Assembly (NCBI GenBank): GCA_023053685.1 | Contig: JALIGW010000016.1 | Coordinates: forward strand, 2,284,501 to 2,348,500 | Source of the DNA: Diadophis punctatus similis | Taxonomy: Eukaryota > Chordata > Lepidosauria > Squamata > Dipsadidae | Length of the DNA: 64,000 nucleotides | Direction of reading: 5' to 3' | Shown: one piece after another, positions 35,047-48,400 of the stretch | Numbering within the stretch: the stretch's first letter is position 1 | How the letters are laid out: each line of letters begins with the position of its first letter | Made by a program: the position numbers and the translations under genes | Notes under the pieces: model-generated | The model's input: only the letters and a program-made list of their open reading frames with translations | Told to the model about the DNA's origin: nothing | Database searches by the model: none

Positions 35047-35599
35047 CTTTTATGCAGTTCTTTGATACAGTTACAAGTTCTCTGCTCTAAGTTGTAATGG
35101 CAAATTAGTATTCTATATCCATTTTCACATATGCAGCATGTAGAAACAGACTGCTCTGTCAGTCAACCCATATTTTTTAAATTACATCTGTGCATTGAAA
35201 TTCCCTGTGGGTTTCAGTATGTCTAGGAAAGAGCAGCCACATGTTCTCTATGTTTTTTGAAAATCCTGAAAAGGAGTGAAGTCCATCTCAATTGCTAATA
35301 ATTGGAGACTTGTATAACCTTAAATAGAAAAAGAGTTAACAAGAATAAGGCATCACTGAATATTGTAGATGAGACCTGTTCAAAACACTTAATGTAATCA
35401 TTGCAACTAGAGAACTGTGTGATTAAATAAAACCATTTAAGTGTAAGAACTGCTTGGTGTTGGTGGCATTTCTGGATTGTAGTTTTCAAATATTTTTTAA
35501 AAGGAATGGTACTAATTAAAAATGTAATACACCAAGAAATATGGTTATATTTTCCTAAAATTTGACTCATTGCTTCTGATTATTAAAGACTGTATATAG

Positions 35600-35982
35600 C
35601 CGTGATGGCGAACCTATGGCACGGGTGCCACAAGTGGCACGCGGAGCCATATCGGTGGGCACGCGAGCTCAGGTCCGGCGCGCATGTGCGCACTGGCTGG
35701 CTGATTTTCGGGCCTTCTGGGCCCACTGGGAGTCAGGAAACAGGCTGTTTCCAGCCTCCAGAGGGGGTGGGGAAGGCCGTTTTCGCCCTCCCCAGGCTCC
35801 TAGAAAGGCTCTGGAGCCTGGAGAGAGCAAAAAATGGGCGTGCCATTGCATGCTGGGAGTGGGGGGGTCATGCGCACATGCGCGGGGGTGCATGGAATTA
35901 TGGGTGTGGGCACGCACACACGTGATCCCCCGCATCCCCCCCCCTTTTTGGCACGCGAACCAAAAAAGGTTCGCCATCACTG
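35600..35982. mobile_element. hAT MITE, GGCGAACC type
   Basis: 383 bp, ends CCGTGATGGCGAACCTATGG and AAAGGTTCGCCATCACTG, perfect 8-bp duplication GTATATAG. The same family as 27484 with a longer GC-rich interior. Confidence 0.92.
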
Positions 35983-36578
35983 GTATATAGTATGAGAGAC
36001 TTATTTTAAAAAGCATCAACTGCCGTATTATATTCTGAGCCTCTTTTTTTTAAGGTCTTAAAAAATGTTGAATAAAAATCTTGGTCGAAGAAGCATGGTA
36101 GGCTTCTTTCTCTCACTGACAGTGTTTCACACCAAATTTAACCCTAAATATAATGTCTGCCAAGCTGGGTTTTGTGACCAAAGGCTGCTGTGACAGTTCT
36201 ATCAGTAGAAGGTTTTTTTACCCCTTGAATTGGATGTGGTCTGCAGTAATTTAATAATAATTGACCCCTCAATTTATTTTTTGTCGTGAAAGCCTGCATT
36301 GCTAGATCCTCTTTTGAATATAACATCCAGAAGCTATTTTATTCAAGGCTCCTTATATTCTTGACCACCATTTTATGCATTTTAGACTCATAATCAACAT
36401 TATTATTTCCCCAATCTCCATCTTTCATATCTCTCTGCTAAATTTATTAGAGAACGTGTGCTTGTTTACATGTTAGGAACACGTATTTTCACACTGCTGT
36501 ATTGCCTATGCGCATGCATGTATTTAAAATAAAATTACTTTTACAAAAGTTCTGAGCTTTTTATCCAGCCTCCTAGAC

Positions 36579-36713
36579 CAGGGGTAGGCAAAGTTGGCTC
36601 TTCTATGACTCATGGACTTCAACTCCCAGACTTTCTGAGCCAATCATGCTAGCTCAGGAATTCTGGGAGTTGAAGTCCACGAGTCATAGAAGAGCCAACT
36701 TTGCCTACCCCTG
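36579..36713. mobile_element. hAT hairpin MITE
   Basis: 135 bp, ends CAGGGGTAGGCAAAGTTGGC and its exact complement, flanks TCCTAGAC and GCCTAGAC (one change). Near-perfect palindrome around GACTTCAACTCCCAGA. Confidence 0.92.
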
Positions 36714-36923
36714 GCCTAGACCATTAACAGAACATAGAGTTAATGTTCCTCCTCTAATGATAAGGAAAGAGCCGATTTATATTTCAGTACTGGCGGTAGT
36801 CCAGAAGAGCACTGTTTCTTGTCAGTGCCAAACTGCAGCATTACCGCTCTCATGCCACATTATTAGCAGTTCTATAATAGTCCCAAGTGTGATGAATCAG
36901 CTAAAAGCCCTGTTGTGCAAGAG

Positions 36924-37086
<163 letters not shown>

Positions 37087-37914
37087 AGCTCTTAGCTTTT
37101 TGGTAGCTTAGGCATGTATTTGCTAAAGGTGGCTTCAATGATACATCCAGTAAAGAAGAAAAATACAATTGCGATTGATCTTGTGCCACCTACTGGTTCC
37201 TCACCCTGGTGCAGTATATTAATTCTTCTCCATAAACTTTGGGACACCCTCATATAAATTCTGTGCCTGCCCAATAACAGTTGTGTCATTGATTCCATCT
37301 TTGAGAGGGAGGCTTGAGGTACCGTATCTTCCTGAGTTTTAGTTGCGGTCTTAGTCCTATCTGTAATATCTATTAAGCCTACATAGGTCTTTCAACAATT
37401 CTTTCATCATTTCTTCTTTCTCAAGTGCCACATTATAGGCACTACCAATTTTCAGAGTCTTGGTACACTCAATCACCTAATTGTTACCATTACCACTATG
37501 ATTGGTTCTGTTCTCTATTACAGTTTACTCGTCTAAAATATGGCCTTTCCATCCATAACAGCTGCAAAATATTCAGGGCTCTTGTTCAATGAAGTTTTCT
37601 CTTTTCATTTTAATAAACCATCATGCTTCCATATCATGAAGGAATATAGTAGTTCATAATTGTTATCAGCCTTTGAAGACTATATCTTAGCCGGTCATAT
37701 TAGCACATGTTCTTGTGACATCTGCTTTCGCATCTTCTTTTTAAAAATTTTGTTGTTGTTTTGCTGAGTCAGTTATGTTTTGCTATGACATTTTAACTGT
37801 GTTTTAATTACATAGTGGATATTTTGGAAGCCATCTAGAGTCTTTTTGGAATCAGATGGCTGTAACAAATCTAAACAATAATAATAATAAAGCAGATAAC
37901 AACAAGACAACAAT

Positions 37915-38157
37915 GAGCCGAGGTGGCGCAGCGGTTAGAGGCAGTACTGCAGGTCACTTTAGCTGACTGATCCGCAGGTCAGCGGTTCAAATCTCACGGC
38001 AAAAGGTTGACTCAGCCTTCCATCCTTCCGAGGTAGGTAAAATGAGGATCCAGATTGTTGGGGGCAATGTAAATATACATTGCTTACTGGTGTAAACCGC
38101 TTAGAGAGTGCTTGCACTGTGAGGCGGTATATAAATCTCACAAAATAATAATAATAA
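37915..38157 (+). mobile_element. tRNA-derived squamate SINE
   Basis: GAGCCGAGGTGGCGCAGCGG head, TCAGCGGTTCAAATCTCACG B-box, GTAAACCGCTTAGAGAGTGC, (AAT)n tail. Closest to the copy at 45978; both share a AATGTAAATATACATTGCTT insert absent from 30741. Confidence 0.88.
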
Positions 38158-38159
38158 GA

Positions 38160-38861
38160 CCTGGCAATGGCTAAAAGCAGGAACATTGAAGAAAGAGACA
38201 AAGGGCAAACTCTGATTGCACAAGACCCAACAACAAATGCATACAAAGCCAGAATTGAGAAGATAACAACAGACAGCAAATGCTGCCTCTGCAAAGAACC
38301 TGAAAAAACAATGGACCACCTAGCTACTGTAATGCTGCAAGAAGATTGCACAGACAGACTGCAAACAATGATATAACAAAATACAACAATGGTACATTGA
38401 AATTGCAAGAAATACTGTTTGTCTACAAGCAAGAACTGGTGGACCACAAAATAGAAAAAGTAATATAAAAAAGAAGAAGCTAAAGTGCTCTGGGACTTTA
38501 GGATTCAAACGGACAAGCACCTGCCGCATAACTCCCTAGACATAACAATTGTCAATAAGAAAGATTAAAAAAGAATCTGGATAGTGGACGTGGAAGAGAA
38601 TTGGAACAATTGGAAGAGAAGTTCCAAGTGGAAGAGAAAGAACTGGAGAAAATCACAAAACACAAAGATCTGCAAATAGAAGTTAAACAACTGTGGCAAA
38701 AGAAGGCAAAGATAATACCAATAGTAATAGATGCCTTGGGTGCAATCCTAAAACATCTGGAGCATCACTTGAACATCATTGGCATTGACAAAATCACCTT
38801 CAGTCAATTTCAAAAGGCAGCTTTACTTGGAACAGCTTACACCCTGCAACAATACCTTTAA
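38160..38861 (+). mobile_element. R4/Dong-like LINE 3' remnant
   Basis: Reads CCLCKEPEKTMDHLA, a Cys/His motif like that after the reverse transcriptase in R2/R4-type LINEs, and further on KHKDLQIEVKQLWQKKAKII, VIDALGAILKHLE and FQKAALLGTAYTLQQYL, which match the restriction-like endonuclease end of R4-type elements. At least two frameshifts. The SINE directly before it may have inserted at its edge. Confidence 0.65.
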
Positions 38862-41079
38862 CACTATCAAACAACAACTGCAAACAACAAACACAGGTCC
38901 TTGGGAAGGATTCTTTAGGTGGATAAAAATGCCAAATCCAGTCTAAACATCTGACACTGCAACCAATATAATAATAGTATTTCTTTAGAAAGATATGATT
39001 CCCTGGTTCTTCTTCTCCATATTGTCGCTGCAATAAAAAACCGGAATTGCCAATATTCATTAAACTTTGCAATAATGAATATTAGTATGCATTTTGCTAC
39101 TTAGTTGAAGTAATAACTTAGTTGACTGCAATAACATTTATAGTAATTAGTAATATTTGTAATTTGAAGTTGTAAAATTTTAATGTATTTATCATGATTA
39201 ACATTTGGCTATTGGATTTATGATTGTTAAATGCTACATGCTACATACTTATGTATGTCTTTATTTCTACACTAATTTCCTGTATTAAAGTATCTTAAAT
39301 GATTTACAAGAACATAAGCAAATAAAATGACTATAATTCGGAAACATTCAGTATAATATATGTCTGGGCATGTACACTCACAAAGACACTTACAATCTGG
39401 ATGCAGATATAGCTGCACCCTGAATTATCAGGGGAGACATTATTCCAGGGAATGGACTCTTCCTAGAAAAAGTCCACTTTCAAACTTATAGGAGGAGGAA
39501 GTATGTTTGTCACCTTGAGTTACTTATAAAAATATTTTTATTTACCTTTATCTTACCTTTTATTATAATAATGAATAAAAATGAATAAAAATAATGTTGA
39601 TAAATTTTGTTATTTACCAATATAACTGAAGAGAAAATTATCCAGGCAATGCCGATTTTGACAAACCTGACTTTAGATTATCAGCCTGAAATGTTGGATT
39701 TGTTTACTCCCTACACCCATCTATATTTCTGCCTGAAACCACAAACTGATTAGTGAACTGAGACTTCATAGAAATTCTAACAATATATTAGAATAGTTGT
39801 AATTTCATCCCAACAGCCAATTTCCTTCTGTTTCTTCCCCTCATTACTCAGTCAAGATTCTGTATCCACAGAAGATGCTCAGTCATCATTAGAGGCTGTA
39901 GGAATGTTTTTGATTTTTTTCTCCCCTAAAGACAGTTTGTATTTCTTCAAACTCACATTAAACTCACAGAGGAGGCAAAGGAAGACTAAGTACTGTAATT
40001 TGGAAAAGGAAACTTGCCTACTTTTTTCATAGGTTTTCCCCCTTACTGTGCCATCTCTTCCACTATGAAATGAAGAGAAACAACTTTAATACATCCCATG
40101 TGTTATAACTCTGCTTCACTTTAGAATAAAATTGTGATTTGTGCAAAGGAATTAGCTTTGGAGAAAATTCCTTTAAGAGAAGTGTTATAAAAGGACAAAG
40201 TGGTGTAAAGCTGTGAGCCCACACATTTGAAGAAACATTTGTTGTAGAAGAAAGCACATATTAAATATATATTCCATAATCCTAATCCCTTCACCATAAA
40301 AGACCAGGAAACCATCATTAGAGAGGAGAAACTTTTTATGTCTGATAGGCCTGTTGTTCCCATATCCTACAATTATATTTTTGCAGCAGATACTCTGTTA
40401 TTGAAGGACACAGAGGCGGGGATAAAATAATGCATGATCAAACAACACCTTGAATCCTCTTTCAAGGAATTGGGGCAAATAGTATAATTTAAACTAATAG
40501 GCAGCCTTTTGATGGCTTGGAACCACATGTAGCATTTAATGGGATAATAGACTACAGTGAGCAAGGCCAAAAGAAAGTGAGCAAGGATGTCCACCTGTAG
40601 GATTGGGACTGTATAGGTTTTGGTACTGTTAAGCCAATTTTAGGGGTTAATGGTAGCATTTTCTTCCATTTTTTTCTGTTTTCAAGTATAAAAGAATGAA
40701 AGCAGATCTCTGGTTTCCAACAATACTCAAGGGGCGTTCTATCAGAGAATATCAGAGTTTGCATGTTATCCATTCTGGCTTAAGCTTATAAAAAATTGGC
40801 AAACTCCAGCTTCATGCTCATGTTCTCTGTAGTGTAAAGTACCAGATCTCTCATGTGAATAAGTTGTCACAGACAAATCAGACTAGGCAGAGTCCTGTAA
40901 CCTAAAAGAGACCATTGGTATACAGTAGTTATTATACCTCCACAACCACAAAGCTCACTGGGGAACTTTGGATCTGGAACTTTCTGCCTAACCACATAGG
41001 GTTATAATACTATAATACTTGAGTACGATGTCCATTGGTTATATTATGGTTCAAAGAGGTGGAAGAACTCTTATAATAG

Positions 41080-41680
41080 CAAAGACATGAATGTGACCCG
41101 ATCGTGCAACATTTATTAACTGCTCGGGTTAATTCCAGGCCAATTTAAAATGGTAGAACAAGTTTCAAAGATCTTCAACATAATACCCATTTTCAGAGGG
41201 ATCATAAGGAAGTTGTGAATGTCATTGATACAAAACGGGAAAAACTGTGAAATGAGGTCAGGGGAATTGTTGAGGATGAATGTGATAACAGACTATCAAA
41301 GATGAAGAAACAGACGAACAAATTGGATAGTGGAAATTGTCAACAGGAGACGAGAAGTCAAAACCAGGAAAAATAAAGATCTCTGAATGGAACCTAAAAA
41401 AGAATCATGGTAGAACAGACATGAAGCAGTATTACGACATCTATAAGGACACTGAATATAGACTCATACACAGCAAAACAAGTTTTCCCAAAAAAATATT
41501 TGAGCTGAGAAGGTTCCAACGACAAATTGTTACATTAAAGGATGCCAATGGACAGTTAGTAACTTATTTAAAGAACATGAAACAGAAATGGAAAGAGAAT
41601 GTTGAAATAGAGACGTCAACATTCAAGAGACCCAAGAAGATATTTCCTACTTACAAGAACAAGATGGACTTCCTGTGAGG
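41080..41680 (+). mobile_element. Old LINE remnant (probable)
   Basis: An open stretch at 41337-41678 reads RQIVTLKDANGQLVTYLKNM and KQKWKENVE, resembling the linker between endonuclease and reverse transcriptase in RTE/L1-type LINEs. No catalytic motif is left, so this is tentative. Confidence 0.4.
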
Positions 41681-41963
41681 GCCAAGGCCAGTCTTATTGC
41701 TGGCTTCTGCTGGCTAGCAACACATCCTTTGTGAGAGGAATTGTGGCTGGATGCTGGACCAGCCTTGTTTGAGTAATTATCTTCTGAATTGAAATAACTT
41801 CTTGGCCAGACCAAGCCTATTGCTAGGTGTATCACTGAAAAACCCATATTTAACTATCAAAAGATAAGATTTTTTTAAAAAAGCTTGAATTAAATATGTA
41901 TTTTGATTTAGCATGATGATGATGATGATGACATTATATAATCTATTATGGCATATATTGTAG

Positions 41964-42162
41964 GTGGGCCTTTTCCGTAAGTCAGGCGTGAAATCACGAA
42001 TACAAGCGCTGCGTCAGATGAATGAAAGCTCTCCTGAAAATGTCAGCTATGAAGACCAGTCTGCATATGATGTAGCGGATATGGTGAAGCAGTTTTTCAG
42101 AGATCTGCCCGAACCTCTTCTCACAAGCAAGCTGGGAGAAACTTTTCTCCACATCTATCAGT
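41964..42162 (+). CDS. STARD13: STARD13 exon: RhoGAP arginine finger
   Basis: Starts in phase 0 after ATTGTAG with VGLFRKSGVKSRIQALRQMN. The Arg codon at 41976-41978 is the arginine finger that completes the GTPase active site. YEDQSAYDVADMVKQFFRD and LPEPLLTSKLGETFL follow, with the conserved LPEPL. Ends T|GTATGT. 199 nt. Key GAP residues are intact, so the enzyme should be active. Confidence 0.98.
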
Positions 42163-42699
42163 GTATGTATTGAATTTGTTTCATCTGGCTAGGGAATAGT
42201 TATGGAATATTAAAGCCTTCCAATCTTTTAAAGAGGGGCAACATCTTCTTTTGCAGTTCCCAGAGCTCCCCAAGTTTCTAATGGAATCTAACAGCAAACG
42301 CCTGAATAATGATGATACAGTTTACAGAGCCTCAATGGCATCAGCACTTAAATCTATAAAAATATTAATAAGTACATGAATATTGTACTAAAGAATATAC
42401 CTTGTGGCCATGCTAGAGATTTAGAGGATTTATCATCCAACATATTTAGAATGTTTGGAAATTCTGTTGCTGTTCAGTAGAGCAGTAGATGTCAGAACAT
42501 TGAGAATGCATGTTTGCTGTTCTCTGGATAATGCAGTTTAATTGCACTATTACATGTAGAGTATCTACATACAAGGCAATAAACAGTTTCTATATATAAG
42601 AGCCTTAACATAGGATTAACTTCAATATGATTCTGAAATAACACATAATGGACACATTTGTCCATTTTACACATATCATATTTGTCAGGGCAAATATAT

Positions 42700-42814
42700 C
42701 TACATACCTACATCTACATACCTACATCTACATCTACATATGCATCATCTACATATACATCATATACATATACATTTATACACATATATACACATATATA
42801 CACACATATACACA

Positions 42815-42866
<52 letters not shown>
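42700..42866. repeat. Compound CA/TA/CATCTA microsatellite
   Basis: CTACATA units, then ATACACATAT, then about 16 CA units. Confidence 0.95.
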
Positions 42867-42869
<3 letters not shown>

Positions 42870-42977
42870 GTAACATGTTTTTTACCGAAAGGCAAAAGGA
42901 AGCAGTATGCTCCCTCCCATATTTGGGTATACCAGGGTGATTCGACAGAAAAAAACATATAACCCTTCCCTGGTACA

Positions 42978-43140
42978 AGCTGATACAGGAGGAAAGCCTG
43001 TGGCTTAGAGGTTAAAGGTACTGCCTTATAGGCAGGCTGCCCAGGTTCAAATCCCAGTAAGGGTATGGCTATCTGATGAGAGCTAAATAGCTTGAAATAG
43101 ATCTATACTAGTCTCCCTTCATTTTCATTATCAGTAAAAA
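42978..43140 (+). mobile_element. tRNA-derived SINE, second type
   Basis: TGTGGCTTAGAGGTTAAAGG (A-box) and CAGGTTCAAATCCCAGTAAG (B-box), followed by CTGATGAGAGCTAAATAGCT, AGACTAG-type text and AATGTGTTACAC. The family is distinct from the GAGCCGAGG SINEs. Confidence 0.75.
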
Positions 43141-43202
43141 TGTGTTACACATAGAGAAAATAGTTTGTCATCTATAGCAACTGCCTGAATGGCCCCTGGA
43201 GG

Positions 43203-43779
<577 letters not shown>

Positions 43780-44567
43780 GAAATAGGAAGTAATCTCCTG
43801 GTTCAAGGGATCTTATGCTAACAGGATGGGGATTTCTCTTGATCTCTCCCTATACCACTCCATGCACGCCCCAGTTCTGCTTCAAGGACTGAGTCTCCAT
43901 ACATGGGACTCTGTTCCATAAGCAGTGTTGATTCCACTGGCAGATGGTAATTCTGGAGAAAGCTCGGACTATCTGAATATGTTATAGAAGTCCCTTTACA
44001 GGATACTATCTCATTATATCCTATCTAAAATATGCTTTCATTATATGCTAAACTAAAGGTTGTCTCTAGGATTAAATCCTTTTCAGTTTTGAATCAGGAT
44101 AATCCTCTAATCCTGAACCAACCAGATAAAAGCCATATCTTTGCTCTAGATCTTAGCACATAATGTAGCCAACTAATTTGGCTAGGGGAACTTCTAATTC
44201 ATACAAAAGTAAGGGGACATATATTTTCTCAGCTATATGTACCGGTTCAAACATTGCACTATTCCATAATATGGTTTAATTTTGTCTTAGTTTTGATTTT
44301 GCTTGTAAATCAGAAACAAATGGTTTAGCATTATAGATTAACCAGGCTACTGGGTCTTGCTCAAATAATGACGTAAAATAAGTAAATAAGTAAAATGCAG
44401 AGGTTTTTTCTGTGTGAACAAGAAAAGTTTCCCTGTCTGTATCTGATAATGTAGTTTTCTTTCAGAAGTAATCTTGAACTGGGGGATTAAATTCCACATG
44501 ATGTTCTAGTGATCCTGTTTGTACTTAGAATCAAGTTTCATTAAATGGCACCTTTTTTTTCCTACAG

Positions 44568-44775
44568 ATGTTCCAAAAGAACAACAGCTTCGGGCAGTTC
44601 AGGCTGCCATAATGCTGATGTCAGATGAAAATCGGGAGGTTTTGGAGACCTTGCTCTGCTTCTTGAATGATGTCACCTCTGTGGAAGAGAATCAGATGAC
44701 TTCCATGAATATAGCAGTGTGTCTGGCCCCATCTCTTTTTCATCTCAACATCATCAAGAAAGAAAGCTCGCCACG
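44568..44775 (+). CDS. STARD13: STARD13 exon: RhoGAP core
   Basis: After TCCTACAG the exon completes T|AT and encodes VPKEQQLRAVQAAIMLM, DENREVLETLLCFLNDV, then EENQMTSMNIAVCLAPSLFH, the conserved NxMT..N.AVC.APSLF helix of RhoGAP, and ends CG|A before GTGGGG, a rather weak donor. Between FLNDV and VEENQ there are two residues (TS), while I recall three in human STARD13 and DLC1. Confidence 0.97.
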
Positions 44776-45215
44776 GTGGGGGTTGTTTACTAGTTATCTC
44801 TAATTCTTCCATTCTGGGTTTAAAAGTAATTCCATTATTGTCCAATATTCAATCATGTTTGAAGTGGTGTTTATATTCGCTAGAGTATCCCCTTGGCAAA
44901 TTGACTGTTATTACTGCTCGAGAATATAAGCATATATATTGTGAATTAGGAATAAGGGAGGGTGGTTTCAATAGAAGACCTTATCCTGAGTTGCTATGGA
45001 GCAAATCCCTAGCAACAATCCTGACAAATATAGGGCACTTTATCTGCCACAATAATAGTAATAATGATAGGCTTATTAAGATACTGTTGGATTACTTATT
45101 GCATTTCATCTCTCTCTCTCTCTCTCTCTCCCTCTCCCTCTCTCTCTCTCCCTCTCCCTCTCCCTCTCCCTCTCCCTCTCCCTCTCTCTCTCTCCCTCTC
45201 CCTCTCCCTCTCCCT

Positions 45216-45312
<97 letters not shown>

Positions 45313-45835
45313 AGATTACCTGTTCAAGGCTAAATGTACTTATCTTCTGGAGAAAACCCAGTCTTTTTCAAAAGAGGCTGTGCTTTTCTATTATGGTTGC
45401 TTAATTAATATAGTAATAGCAATCATTCATAGATAAAGCAAAATCGTTCTTTGATTTGCCCCATTAAATGGTCCCAAACATTTTTCCTCCCAGCAGAATG
45501 AACAGGGAGGTGAGATTCACACTTCATACTAAGCCTTAATGACCTTTGTTTTCCCCATGGGTGCCATAATGCTGACCTTCCTTGTGTAATACACAAAGGA
45601 GTCTATTTTAAGTGCTTTTTTATTACTTTGTACGTCGAGTATAGTTAAGGCATATCTTTTTCCCAACAATAAACCGGGTGTTTCTTTTCTTGTATAATGT
45701 GATAAAAGAAGAATATTGTCTTGAACTGTGTGTAGCTTGATACAAAAAAAAAAGGTATATGCATTTCAGCTTTTACTGTCAGCTCAAAAACAGCCTTTGC
45801 TTTTATCTTATTTAAAAAATTGAATTTACTTGCAG
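44776..45835. other. STARD13 intron (1060 nt)
   Basis: GT-AG intron whose middle is a 200-nt TC array (45109-45310); the rest shows nothing recognisable. Confidence 0.9.
45109..45310. repeat. (TC)n and (CCTCTC)n array
   Basis: TCTC runs with blocks of CCTCTC hexamers in the middle, about 200 nt without a purine. It lies 525 nt before the next exon, after the weak GTGGGG donor. Confidence 0.97.
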
Positions 45836-45950
45836 AGTAATGCAAAAGAAGTACACAACGGGGAAGCCAGATCAGAAAGATCTCAGTGAAAATCTGGCAG
45901 CTACTCAGGGTCTGGCACACATGATCACTGAATGTGATAGACTTTTTGAG
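45836..45950 (+). CDS. STARD13: STARD13 exon: RhoGAP end
   Basis: After CTTGCAG the exon completes CG|A and reads VMQKKYTTGKPDQKDLSENL, AATQGLAHMITECDRLFE, ending in phase 0 before GTAAGT. GKPDQKDLxENLAA is nearly invariant in the DLC family. Confidence 0.97.
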
Positions 45951-45977
45951 GTAAGTGAAAGACTTAGGTAGCATTAA

Positions 45978-46233
45978 GAGCCGAGGTGGCGCAGCGGTTA
46001 GAGGCAGGTACTGCAGGCCACTTTAGCTGACACTGATCCGCAGGTCAGCGGTTCAGATCTCACCGGCTCAAGGTTGACTCAGCCTTCCATCCTTCTGAGG
46101 TAGGTAAAATGAGGACCCAGATTATTGGGGGCAATGTAAATATACATTGCTTAATGGTGTAAACCGCTTAGAGAGTGCTTGCACTGTGAGGCGGTATATA
46201 AATCTCACAAAATAAATAAATAAATAAATAAAT
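45978..46233 (+). mobile_element. tRNA-derived squamate SINE
   Basis: GAGCCGAGGTGGCGCAGCGG, TCAGCGGTTCAGATCTCACC, (AAAT)n tail, sitting only 27 nt after the STARD13 exon end and its donor. Confidence 0.9.
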
Positions 46234-46539
46234 TATTCCTAAGGAAAAATGTCACGAAGCACTAAGCTTATATACTAGAATAATATTTTGGTGTATTTCT
46301 TTGGATATTTTTGTGGCACATCTGCATAAATTGATTTCAGATGCATTATAATACCGGTTGAGATTCAGTTTGTGATCAATGACTATTCCAAGATCATTTT
46401 TGACAAGTATTTGTATCAAGTCAGGTATTCCCACTATATATTTGTATACTCAATTTCTATAGGTAAGGAAAGTGTATTTACACATGACTTGATTTAGAAA
46501 AACATACAATAAAGTGAATCGGCTTGAATTAAGGAAGGT

Positions 46540-47835
46540 TTTGTGAAAATGTGGAGTTGAAGTTTGGTTGCTGAATGCAGTAATTATGGGTAAATGGTTA
46601 AAGAACAGCAAGCATGAAAATCTATGAATTGTTTTGTAAATTGTTCAACATTGAACAGAGAATTAGACATGGATGCCCAATCTGTGAACAAAGATTATGT
46701 ATTGCTGCAAATGTGAAATAGATTATATGATGCAAAAATTAATGTATTACAGAGCAAGATTTAACAGGGAAATGAAGTGAATACTTGAAAATTAGAGCAA
46801 GTAGATGAATTTGTGTACTTAGTAAAATGTTAACTAATCATGGAAGAATAGATGGATCTTTTAATACGTACATTGTTAGTACAAAGAAAATGGTAGTATG
46901 CAGTCAATTATAATCAAGTATTATTCATTGAAAGAACAAAAAATGTCTAAGAATAAGAACCATTGCTATATGGAAGTAAGAGTTGGATATATCAGGAGAA
47001 ATATAAAGTTAAGTTGATTGATGGGGGGGCTTATTTAAGACTGGTGTGGTAGAACAAAAGATTGGATCAAGAAGTAATGGGTGCTAAATGAATGTAGACA
47101 AAAGCACATACAGTAGTTCTTGACCTACAGCCATTCAGTCAAGGACTGTTCCAAGTACGACAGTGCTGGATGAATAGTGGTTATGTTCAGTTCTCAGAGT
47201 TCCGGCTATGCCAGCAGCCTCACATCCACATGATTTCAATCTGGTTGCTAGGCAACTAGTTCACACTTATGATCAGTTGCCAAAACCCCCAGATCACTTG
47301 ATCTTCATTTGCAACCTTCCTTACTGGCTTCCCCAAAAAATCAGTGGGGAAGCTTGCAGAGAAGGTCACAAGTTATTGAAGCAAGTCTCCCACAACTGTG
47401 CACCTTCTCCATGTTGGCCACTTCCACACACCAGCACACCTTCCACACACCTCCCTCGCATCCCCATGCACCCTCCTGACCCACACTGCACTTTCCTTGA
47501 GCCAGACTATGCATCTCTACAACCTTGTGCACACTTCATAATTTGCAATGTGTCTTATCACACATCCCCATTGTACCCTTGTGCACCCTCGTGCACTCTT
47601 CCTGCATCACGCTATGACTCTTGCACACCCTCCTCCACTACCCATAGTCGGTATGGAAGAAGTGTATCGAGGTAGTTTGAACATATAAAGGGAATGAATA
47701 AAATCATAAAACAAATATATGAAAGAAGTGAGTCAGGATGAAAGGGGAAACTGTGAAAGACATAATTGGCTGGACTTCATGTAATCTTGATAGGAAGCAT
47801 GGAAAGTTTAAAAATGTTAATTATATATATACAGA
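46540..47835 (+). mobile_element. RTE-like LINE remnant, interrupted
   Basis: FKLFNIEQRIRHGCPI (46645-46690) resembles the RT motif before GVRQGC in RTE-type LINEs. 46790-46990 resembles the stretch around 'LGS.LT..G.ID..I..RI' with many changes. After the break, 47685-47830 reads FEHIKGMNKIIKQIYERSES, like RTE 'GHV.RM....IPK.VYE'. Both halves are full of stops. The insert between them starts at about 47111. Confidence 0.55.
47111..47340 (+). mobile_element. CAGGTAGTCC-type element inside RTE LINE
   Basis: CAGTAGTTCTTGACCTACAG matches the left end of the 29220-29595 family; GATCAGTTGCCAAAACCCCC and TCACTTGATC fit its interior. The right end is lost in the C-rich stretch to about 47645. Confidence 0.5.
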
Positions 47836-47840
47836 TAATT

Positions 47841-48108
47841 CAGGGGCAAGTTACTTATTTACCGAGAACGGTGCGCTGCTCCGCGTTTCTCCATGCTTCA
47901 TGTGCGTGCTATGCGCGTGTGTCCCCTTGCACAATTTTGCTTTTGCGCATGTGTGGAAGCAAAATCGCCCAAAAATTCATAAAAAAAGATGGCGACATGC
48001 ACGACTGCCTGGTGGAGACGGTACCGGAGCAGTTGCGCTCAAATTGCATTATCGGCAGGTCCCTACCAGAGCTACGCACTGGACCGCACCGGTAGGAACC
48101 CACCCATG
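47841..48108. mobile_element. hAT MITE, AACCCACC type
   Basis: 268 bp, left end CAGGGGCAAGTTAC and right end GGTAGGAACCCACCCATG. Flanks AGATAATT and AGATTGTT agree in 6 of 8. Contains AAGATGGCG (47986-47994) and the CGCATGTG/GAAGCAAAAT words of its family. Confidence 0.75.
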
Positions 48109-48400
48109 AGATTGTTCCTGAAAACTTGCTGAGAAAAGCTTAAGGGACCCAGATTTGATACCATTTACATGGGCCCTCTGTTTAAGCATTTTTAGTAATG
48201 TGAATTTAATAAATTTGCATGCCCCATGTCTGAAGGATTGTTACATATTGGTGTTACCTTGTGGATGTATTTGATTTTTTTTCCATGTTATTTATTTGTA
48301 AGACACTGGGAAACTTTGGAAATGGTGCAACATAGAAGTCAAAGTAAGTAAATCAATAGCAACATTATTTTTTCCTCCATCCTCTTTTACTTTGGAGCAG

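Larger units (their letters stand above)
45951..48400. other. STARD13 intron (2450 nt)
   Basis: GT-AG intron with a SINE (45978-46233), an RTE-like LINE (46540-47835) broken by another repeat (from 47111), and a hAT MITE (47841-48108). About 47380-47645 is a C-rich, CACC-repetitive stretch of unknown origin. Confidence 0.85.

Noticed and set aside
47208..47675. Pro/His/Ser-rich 155-residue open frame
   Set aside because: It overlaps a transposon left end and a CACC-rich stretch; no domain, start context or splice support.
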